Program-made: the position numbers and the translations under genes
The notes under the pieces: generated by a model
What the model was told of the DNA's origin: nothing
Seen by the model: the letters and a program-made list of their open reading frames with translations, nothing else
The model's database searches: none
From: CAZHTF01 sp964535305
GTDB taxonomy: Bacteria > Planctomycetota > Phycisphaerae > UBA1845 > Fen-1342
Length of the DNA stretch: 7,639 bases
Direction: 5' to 3'
Assembly: GCA_964535305.1 (NCBI GenBank)
Contig: CAZHTF010000117.1
Coordinates: forward strand, 1-7,639
In this document: positions 1-7,639 of the stretch, piece by piece
Layout: every line of letters starts with the position of its first letter
Numbering within the stretch: position 1 is the stretch's first letter

Positions 1-1352
1 GGCTGGCGCGGCGCGACGCCGAGCTGGCGGACCCGCGGCAGTTGCTACGGTTCGAGCTCTTTGACGCCGCGTTGGACGCCCTGCAGTCCGCCGCTGCTGC
101 GCCGCTTGCCGACTCTGTTTCGCCGACCGGCGCCTCCGCCGAGGGCATCCAAGCGGATGCCTGGCTGGGCGCCGCGGACGAGCACTATCGCTGCGGGAAT
201 TTCTCTGAGGCCGTCGCACTATATGAGCAGTACCTCGCGTTGGCGTTCGCGATTGACCCAGCGGTGCGGCTGCGCTGGGGCATCAGCCTGGCGCTGGCGC
301 TCTCACAGCTCGACGCCGCCGCACTGACGCCAACCCTCTGCGACGATCTTCAGGAGCGCGCGTTGAACCTGCCGCGGACAGCGGAGGCCCGCGGCCTGGC
401 GCAGTTGATCTTTGGCTACCTGGACGAGGCCCGCGGTCGCGGCACTGAAGCCGGGCGGCGCTACGCGGACGCGCTGGGCGAAGCCTGGAGCACGCCGCCT
501 TTCGAGGAAACGCGCGCGCGGCTGGCGGCCATCCGGCAGCGCGCCACGCAGCAGGCTGCAGCCCTGTTCGACAGAACGCCGGCGGCACGCGTGCGCTGCG
601 GCACGACGCGGACTGCGACGACGGCCCGAGTGGTCGGAAAATTCGGGCAAGTTCAGGCCGACGATGCGGCGCTCGCGCAGCTCGTGTCCGACGCGCTGGA
701 CTTTCACCTTCCGCGACAGTCGGCCTGGCTGGGCCTGGCCACGCCAGGCAACGCAGCGTTCTGCTCGATCCGCGTACACGCCGAGATTTCGACGCTCCGA
801 ACGCTGGCCGGCGCGGAGGGTGTCAGCAGCCTCGTGCGCGTCTTGCGGCCGATCGGCCAGCCGGTGCGGCGTGAGCTCGAGCTTGCCGCCGATGACCCCT
901 GGCTGCTGTCTGCCAGCCTGCCGCGCGAGCTCGTCGGTCTGTTGCTGGACGAGCTGGACCCCGCCGGCCGATTGCCGCCCTTCGCGCGCGTCGGCATCGC
1001 GTTGCAGGCGGAAGCCCCGGCTCGGCGGCTCAAGCTGCGACGAGCGCTGGGTGTGAATGGAGCGACGTTCGCGGAGCTGACGCGCGCGGGCGCGGCGCCG
1101 ACCCACGCCGAGGCCGACGCTTTGACGCGCTTTCTGCTCGCTTCGCTGCCGCTGCCTAATGGCGACGGCTCGCCGACGTTCGCCGCACTCCGCGACGCAT
1201 TTCCTGCGCGGAATTCGGACACGCTTGGCCCGTTGATCTGGACCGAGCCCGGGCAGCTCGAGCAGGCCTGGTCGCGCTGGCGGGCGGCCCGCGCCGCGCC
1301 AGCCCGCATGCCGCTAATGATCCGCGCGCAGCATTCGGGGCCACGAAAATGA
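1..1352 (+). CDS. TPR-containing protein with degenerate peptidase MA-like C-terminal domain (5'-partial)
   Basis: The reading frame is open from base 3 with no stop, so the gene very probably begins left of the window. A TTG at 42 could start a 436-residue protein, but it has no Shine-Dalgarno and sits mid-frame. Residue numbers below count from that TTG. Around residues 40-70 there is a tetratricopeptide-like helix pair (AWLGAADEHYRCGNFSEAVA), and more Ala/Leu-rich helices follow to about residue 175. The second half resembles, from memory, planctomycetal peptidase-MA-like (gluzincin) proteins. A DDPWLLSASLPREL segment sits where those carry LPHExxH, and PPFARVGIALQAE sits where they carry PRWxxEGxA. 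The C-terminal LEQAWSRWR also fits that family. However, the HExxH is RELVG (295-299) and the third-ligand Glu is Val317, so zinc binding and catalysis are probably lost. The stop overlaps the next gene by ATGA. The function is unknown; a scaffold or binding role is a guess. The open frame is well supported, the domain assignment only moderately. Confidence 0.8.
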   Translation, partial: LARRDAELADPRQLLRFELFDAALDALQSAAAAPLADSVSPTGASAEGIQADAWLGAADEHYRCGNFSEAVALYEQYLALAFAIDPAVRLRWGISLALALSQLDAAALTPTLCDDLQERALNLPRTAEARGLAQLIFGYLDEARGRGTEAGRRYADALGEAWSTPPFEETRARLAAIRQRATQQAAALFDRTPAARVRCGTTRTATTARVVGKFGQVQADDAALAQLVSDALDFHLPRQSAWLGLATPGNAAFCSIRVHAEISTLRTLAGAEGVSSLVRVLRPIGQPVRRELELAADDPWLLSASLPRELVGLLLDELDPAGRLPPFARVGIALQAEAPARRLKLRRALGVNGATFAELTRAGAAPTHAEADALTRFLLASLPLPNGDGSPTFAALRDAFPARNSDTLGPLIWTEPGQLEQAWSRWRAARAAPARMPLMIRAQHSGPRK

Positions 1353-2035
1353 CCCAGAGCACGGCCCGCAGCCTGCAGCCGACACGCGTCAACCGCGCCC
1401 AGCAGCGGCTGGAACGGGCCGCGCTGGCGGCCCTGCACCTGCGACAGGCGGACGAGCGGCTGGCGCGACTGATCGATCACATCGGACCACATCGGCCGGT
1501 GATTACGCACAGCCCGTTTCGCGCGCTGGTCGTCGCGATCCTGCAGCAGCAGGTTTCGATGAAGGCCGCCGAGGCGATGCACCGCAAGCTCCGCGCCCTG
1601 TGCCCGAATGGTCGCATCAACCCGCCGGCGATCGTAGCGCTGCGGCCGGCGAAGCTGCGAAGTGCCGGCCTTTCGCGCCAAAAATGCTCGTACGTGCACG
1701 ACCTGGCCCAGCGGTTCGACCGCGGCGAGCTTTCCGCGCGCGTGCTGCGCCAGCTGGATGACGAAGGCGTGATCGCCGCCACCACTCAAGTGAAGGGCAT
1801 CGGCCGCTGGACGGCGGAGATGCTGCTGATTTTCTGCCTGGAGCGACCGGACGTCTGGCCGATCGACGACCTGGGCCTCAAGAAGGCCGTCCGGAATTTC
1901 CTGGGGATCAAGGACCTGCCCGACAAGCCGACAATCCGCGCGCTGGCCGATCCCTGGCGTCCGTTCCGCAGCTACGCCACCTGGTATCTCTGGCGCAGCC
2001 TCGAAGGGCCGTTCATGCCGGGGGTGAAGTGCTGA
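1349..2035 (+). CDS. DNA-3-methyladenine glycosylase II (AlkA-type, HhH-GPD superfamily)
   Basis: This is a 228-residue base-excision repair enzyme. The family removes alkylated purines such as 3-methyladenine by cleaving the N-glycosidic bond, leaving an abasic site in cytoplasmic DNA. Residues about 50-75 hold the HhH-GPD opening helix with ILQQQVS, typical of this superfamily. The helix-hairpin-helix motif VKGIGRWTAEM begins at residue 148. It is followed by WPIDDLGLKKAV, in which Asp174 aligns with the catalytic aspartate of E. coli AlkA (second D of PDDYL). The C-terminal WRPFRSYATWYLWRSLEG is also typical. No C-terminal cysteine cluster for an iron-sulfur centre is visible, which argues against EndoIII/MutY. 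It lacks the extra N-terminal domain of E. coli AlkA (282 aa), so it is the short form. The ATG overlaps the upstream stop (ATGA), suggesting translational coupling. No strong Shine-Dalgarno is seen, only GGGG about 10 bases upstream. The exact substrate range cannot be read from sequence. Confidence 0.92.
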   Translation: MTQSTARSLQPTRVNRAQQRLERAALAALHLRQADERLARLIDHIGPHRPVITHSPFRALVVAILQQQVSMKAAEAMHRKLRALCPNGRINPPAIVALRPAKLRSAGLSRQKCSYVHDLAQRFDRGELSARVLRQLDDEGVIAATTQVKGIGRWTAEMLLIFCLERPDVWPIDDLGLKKAVRNFLGIKDLPDKPTIRALADPWRPFRSYATWYLWRSLEGPFMPGVKC

Positions 2036-2103
2036 AGCTCGGGAACTTTGCGACGGCGCGGGCGTCAAACTCTGTGCCGATTCAGCCAGCGCGCCGACCC
2101 GCA

Positions 2104-2132
2104 GCGGCCGGGCGGCGGCGGCCGGGCGGCGG
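2104..2132. repeat. Perfect 14-bp tandem duplication
   Basis: The unit GCGGCCGGGCGGCG occurs at 2104-2117 and again immediately at 2118-2131, with one further matching G. It lies in the intergenic gap. It is pure G/C and probably arose by replication slippage. No function is evident. Confidence 0.85.
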
Positions 2133-2164
2133 ACAAGCCGGCTCCCGAAATTCGCGGATCCCAT

Positions 2165-2193
2165 TGTCGCGCTGCTCGAGTGCCGATTACGAT
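2165..2193 (+). promoter_or_regulatory. Weak candidate sigma70-type promoter for the secretin-domain gene
   Basis: TTGTCG at 2165-2170 (4 of 6 to TTGACA) is separated by 17 bases from TACGAT at 2188-2193 (4 of 6 to TATAAT). This would start transcription near 2200, about 50 bases before the ATG. The match is modest and the window is GC-rich, so this is only a candidate. Confidence 0.3.
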
Positions 2194-2235
2194 TCAAGGA
2201 CCGGAGTCGTCTTGAGCCGTGAGCCTTGCGACCGT

Positions 2236-2243
2236 AAGGAGAG
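2236..2243 (+). promoter_or_regulatory. Ribosome binding site deciding the ATG at 2249
   Basis: AAGGAGAG lies 5 bases before the ATG at 2249. It is the clearest Shine-Dalgarno on the plus strand of this window. It selects this ATG over the in-frame GTG at 2219, and the chosen start places the signal peptide exactly at the N-terminus. Confidence 0.8.
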
Positions 2244-2248
2244 ACCCG

Positions 2249-3079
2249 ATGAGAATGCTTCTCGTATGCACCGTGGCGACACTGCTGGTCGTCCCCGCCT
2301 GGGCCCAGAATGGAAATCGCGCTGGCGGCGGTGCAGTCAGCCGCGCGGCTCCTCCTTCAACGCTGCGACTGCTCAACCAACGCATTCCCGAGATCACGTT
2401 TGATGCGGCTCCGCTCGAGCAGGTCATGAGCTGGGTGCAGGACCTGACGCAGATGAACGTCAATGTCCGCTGGCAGATGCTCGAGGACGCCGGCATCCGC
2501 CGCGAGAAGCCCATCAGCATCCAAGCCAAGAACCTGCGGCTCTCGCAGGTGCTCTGGATGATCATGACCGAGGCCGGCGGCAGCGAAGTGAAGATCGCCT
2601 ATCGCGCCAGCGGAAACCTGCTCGTGGTCTCGACCGAAGATGATCTCGGCAAGGAAATGGTTGTCCGCGTCTATGACGTCGCCGACCTGCTCGTCCGAAT
2701 CCCAAACTTCCGTAACGCACCCCGCATCGACTTCCAGCAAGCCACCCAAAATACTGGCGGCGGCGGTAGTGGCGGTGGCAGTGGCGGCGGCGGCTTCGGC
2801 GGCGGCGGCGGCGGGTCCGGACTCTTCGGCGGCGGCCAGGGCGGCGGTTCCAACCAAGAAGACGACGACCAACAGGGCCGCGGAGGCGGAAACGGCGAGG
2901 ACCCCTCCGCCGCCGAAGCCGAAAGACTCGTCGGCCTCATCACCAACACCGTCGAACCCGACACCTGGGCACAGAACGGCGGAACCGGGACCATCCAGGC
3001 CTATCGCCGCATGCTCGTGGTCCGCAACAATATCCTCGTGCACCAGCGCCTGGCCGGCTTCGTCGAGGAGCTGGACTAA
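2249..3079 (+). CDS. Exported protein with secretin-like N-terminal (STN-type) domains and a glycine-rich linker
   Basis: This is a 276-residue protein. Residues 1-19 form a Sec-type signal peptide: MRM, a hydrophobic core, then AWA before Gln20. Residues about 39-133 resemble the secretin/TonB short N-terminal (STN) domain: a FDAAPLEQVMSWV helix, then NVNVRW, PISIQAKNLRLSQVLWMI and GNLLVVST. MVVRVYDVADLL (137-148) matches the phrase that joins the first domain to the next in secretins. Residues 170-201 are almost entirely Gly with a few Ser, Phe and Gln. The remaining 75 residues begin acidic (EDDD) and end with a small domain (AERLVGLITNTVEP, then RRMLVVRNNILVHQRLAGFV) like a second secretin N-domain. 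No outer-membrane secretin barrel follows, so it is not a pore by itself. It is probably periplasmic. Similar stand-alone proteins are, from memory, common in Planctomycetota and unassigned in function. It is flanked by a weak promoter and a strong terminator, so it is probably monocistronic. Confidence 0.85.
   Translation: MRMLLVCTVATLLVVPAWAQNGNRAGGGAVSRAAPPSTLRLLNQRIPEITFDAAPLEQVMSWVQDLTQMNVNVRWQMLEDAGIRREKPISIQAKNLRLSQVLWMIMTEAGGSEVKIAYRASGNLLVVSTEDDLGKEMVVRVYDVADLLVRIPNFRNAPRIDFQQATQNTGGGGSGGGSGGGGFGGGGGGSGLFGGGQGGGSNQEDDDQQGRGGGNGEDPSAAEAERLVGLITNTVEPDTWAQNGGTGTIQAYRRMLVVRNNILVHQRLAGFVEELD
2756..2851 (+). repeat. GGC-rich low-complexity tract encoding a glycine linker
   Basis: Mostly GGC/GGT codons, with interspersed AGT, TTC and TCC, encode residues 170-201 of the secretin-domain protein. 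The tract consists of imperfect runs of GGC, which are prone to slippage. The result is a flexible 32-residue spacer separating the two folded parts of the protein. Confidence 0.9.
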
Positions 3080-3100
3080 CGCGCACGAAACCAGTCGGGC

Positions 3101-3120
3101 GATCCGCCGCGGGGCGGATT
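3101..3120. other. Inverted repeat (hairpin) just after the secretin-domain gene
   Basis: ATCCGCC at 3102-3108 and GGCGGAT at 3113-3119 form a perfect 7-bp stem with a GCGG loop, and a flanking G-T wobble extends it. It is 22 bases after the stop codon and lacks a clean T-tract. It may protect the mRNA 3' end or assist the stronger terminator that follows. Confidence 0.5.
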
Positions 3121-3131
3121 CGGAATTTCAT

Positions 3132-3170
3132 GGGCGGCGTTGACCGCGGGGTCGACGCCGTCCTATTTTT
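3132..3170 (+). terminator. Intrinsic terminator of the secretin-domain gene
   Basis: Bases 3132-3145 pair with 3150-3163 to give a 14-bp GC-rich stem with two G-T wobbles and a GCGG tetraloop. TATTTTT follows immediately at 3164-3170. It sits 53 bases after the stop at 3079 and ends 12 bases before the next ATG. This is the best terminator in the window. Confidence 0.75.
3140..3169 (+). promoter_or_regulatory. Candidate promoter embedded in the terminator, for the SHOCT-like gene
   Basis: TTGACC at 3140-3145 (5 of 6 to TTGACA) and TATTTT at 3164-3169 (4 of 6 to TATAAT) are 18 bases apart. The implied start at about 3176-3177 leaves only about 6 untranslated bases before the ATG at 3183. That would fit the absence of any Shine-Dalgarno there. 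The boxes coincide with the terminator stem and T-tract, so the resemblance could be accidental. Confidence 0.3.
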
Positions 3171-3182
3171 CTCACCGCACAC

Positions 3183-3446
3183 ATGGCACAAGGACTCTGG
3201 ATCACCGCCGCCGCGCTGATCGGCGCCAGCTTCATCGCGTATTTCGCGCTGCGCTGGGCGCGCTCGGCGGTCGACACGCAAGCGCACGCCCCGAGCAGCG
3301 TGTTTACGCTGGCCGAGTTGCGTGCCATGCACGCCCAAGGCCAGCTCACCGACGCCGAATTCCAAGCCATGAAAACCAGATTGATCCAGCGCGAGCGCGA
3401 GCAGGCGGCGGCACGTCCAAAGCCGCCCGAGTCGCGCAAGGCCTGA
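3183..3446 (+). CDS. Small membrane-anchored protein with SHOCT-like C-terminal motif
   Basis: This is an 87-residue protein. Residues about 5-23 (LWITAAALIGASFIAYFAL) form a single hydrophobic helix, followed by Arg residues (RWAR). The tail is therefore probably cytoplasmic, though orientation is an inference. Residues 41-68 (FTLAELRAMHAQGQLTDAEF, then QAMKTRLI) match the SHOCT pattern: a short two-helix motif with a Gly-turn-Leu-Thr and EF..MK. That motif is usually found at the ends of small proteins and is thought to mediate oligomerisation. The charged tail is rich in Arg, Glu, Ala and Pro. The ATG at 3183 is chosen because it starts directly at the hydrophobic segment. No Shine-Dalgarno precedes it; the upstream bases are T-rich from the terminator, then CACCGCACAC. 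The specific function is unknown. Coding is supported by the coherent domain layout. Confidence 0.75.
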   Translation: MAQGLWITAAALIGASFIAYFALRWARSAVDTQAHAPSSVFTLAELRAMHAQGQLTDAEFQAMKTRLIQREREQAAARPKPPESRKA

Positions 3447-3477
3447 CGCGCACCAATTCTCCTATGCCACGCGGCCG

Positions 3478-3507
3478 TTGGCGTGTAAAATCGCTTAGGG
3501 ATATAAG
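3478..3507 (+). promoter_or_regulatory. Candidate sigma70-type promoter of clpX
   Basis: TTGGCG at 3478-3483 (4 of 6) and TATAAG at 3502-3507 (5 of 6) are spaced 18 bases apart in an AT-richer patch of the 124-base gap before clpX. Transcription would begin near 3514, leaving a leader of roughly 57 bases. No heat-shock operator such as CIRCE was recognised. Confidence 0.45.
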
Positions 3508-3558
3508 CTGAATGCGTCGAAAGAATAGCTGTTCGCGGCGAGGGGCCGCGCGAGGCAC

Positions 3559-3564
3559 GAGGGA
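3559..3564 (+). promoter_or_regulatory. Probable ribosome binding site of clpX
   Basis: GAGGGA lies 6 bases before the ATG at 3571. It is an imperfect Shine-Dalgarno match at good spacing and supports that start, which is also the start expected from ClpX length. Confidence 0.5.
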
Positions 3565-3570
3565 TAGTGC

Positions 3571-4851
<1,281 letters not shown>

Positions 4852-4967
4852 CGGCGCTGGGCGTCGCGCGGCAATCGGCGCACGCCGCACGGCTGCACAG
4901 GGTGCACTCGCGCTAAACCGACGTTCAGCGCGGCTGCGTTTCTTCGCTGGCTGCGGTTGCTGGCCGC
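4852..4967. other. Convergent intergenic gap between clpX and clpV
   Basis: These 116 bases separate two converging stop codons. Two small inverted repeats are visible: TGCAC/GTGCA at 4894-4906 and CGGC/GCCG at 4876-4887. Neither has a T-tract on either strand, so no intrinsic terminator can be called. Termination may be Rho-dependent or driven by the converging transcription. No small gene is supported here. Confidence 0.5.
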
Positions 4968-7622
<2,655 letters not shown>

Positions 7623-7625
7623 GGG

Positions 7626-7631
7626 ACCTCC
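7626..7631 (-). promoter_or_regulatory. Strong ribosome binding site of clpV
   Basis: Read on the minus strand, GGAGGT lies 3 bases before the ATG at 7622-7620. It is a near-perfect Shine-Dalgarno, though the spacing is short. It fixes the start and implies efficient translation. Too little sequence remains to the right to see a promoter or an upstream operon partner. Confidence 0.8.
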
Positions 7632-7639
7632 ACGAACAC

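Larger units (their letters stand above)
2036..2248. other. Non-coding gap between glycosylase and secretin-domain genes
   Basis: This 213-base interval has no gene I would support. It contains a GC-rich 14-bp tandem duplication near its middle, a weak candidate sigma70-type promoter at 2165-2193, and the ribosome binding site of the next gene. No convincing intrinsic terminator for the glycosylase gene was seen. A GTG at 2219 could extend the downstream protein by ten residues, but this was not accepted. Confidence 0.6.

Noticed and set aside
42..44. TTG as the true start of the first gene
   Set aside because: The same frame is open to the left edge with plausible coding residues, and no Shine-Dalgarno precedes the TTG. 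The gene is treated as 5'-partial.
704..2197. Long minus-strand open frame antisense to the TPR and glycosylase genes
   Set aside because: It is Arg/Ser/Ala-rich with no recognisable domain. It mirrors two well-supported plus-strand genes and is explained by high GC content.
2219..2221. GTG start for the secretin-domain protein
   Set aside because: It would add ten residues before the signal peptide and ignores the AAGGAGAG placed correctly before the ATG at 2249.
2357..3043. Minus-strand open frame across the secretin-domain gene
   Set aside because: Its Ala-rich stretch is the complement of the GGC linker. It has no domain, and the plus-strand gene has a signal peptide, ribosome binding site and terminator.
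3466..3491. Hairpin plus AT-rich patch after the SHOCT-like gene as a terminator
   Set aside because: Only about 5 bp pair (CACGC/GCGTG), and the following bases are A-rich rather than T-rich. The patch fits a promoter better.
3140..3511. Alternative plus-strand frame covering the SHOCT-like gene
   Set aside because: It starts inside the terminator stem, is Arg/His-rich without domains, and competes with a frame that has a clear membrane helix and SHOCT-like motif.
4876..4906. Intrinsic terminator between clpX and clpV
   Set aside because: The inverted repeats are only 4-5 bp and lack T-tracts on either strand.

Overview
The window is GC-rich, densely coding bacterial DNA. It most resembles a member of the Planctomycetota. 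The clues are a lone exported protein with secretin-type N-domains and a glycine-rich spacer, a TPR protein whose C-terminal half resembles a planctomycetal peptidase-MA-like family, and a ClpX zinc finger with one extra residue between its cysteine pairs. The phylum assignment is an inference from remembered family patterns, not from a search.

Layout, left to right. (1) Bases 1-1352, plus strand: the 3' part of a gene for a TPR protein with a degenerate, probably non-catalytic, metallopeptidase-like C-terminal domain. (2) 1349-2035, plus: an AlkA-type DNA-3-methyladenine glycosylase, overlapping gene 1 by ATGA. (3) 2036-2248: a non-coding gap with a perfect 14-bp tandem duplication and a weak candidate promoter. 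(4) 2249-3079, plus: a secreted protein with secretin-like N-domains but no secretin barrel. A strong intrinsic terminator follows at 3132-3170. (5) 3183-3446, plus: a tiny membrane-anchored protein with a SHOCT-like tail, with no visible Shine-Dalgarno and a possible promoter inside the terminator. (6) 3571-4851, plus: ClpX, with its own candidate promoter in the gap before it. (7) 4968-7622, minus: ClpV/TssH, the AAA+ disaggregase of type VI secretion, convergent with clpX. Only its ribosome binding site lies between its start and the right edge.

How the parts relate. ClpX delivers substrates to the ClpP protease, and ClpV recycles contracted type VI sheaths. They are mechanistically related Clp ATPases with different jobs, and their convergent arrangement does not imply a shared pathway. 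The glycosylase repairs alkylated bases and is probably translationally coupled to the TPR gene. The secretin-domain protein and the SHOCT protein look like separate transcription units. No mobile element, CRISPR array, tRNA or rRNA was seen. The rest of a type VI secretion locus, if clustered, would lie beyond the right edge. I see no convincing evidence of a wholly new multi-gene system. The most unusual items are the degenerate peptidase-like protein, the barrel-less secretin-domain protein, and the terminator/promoter overlap before the SHOCT gene.
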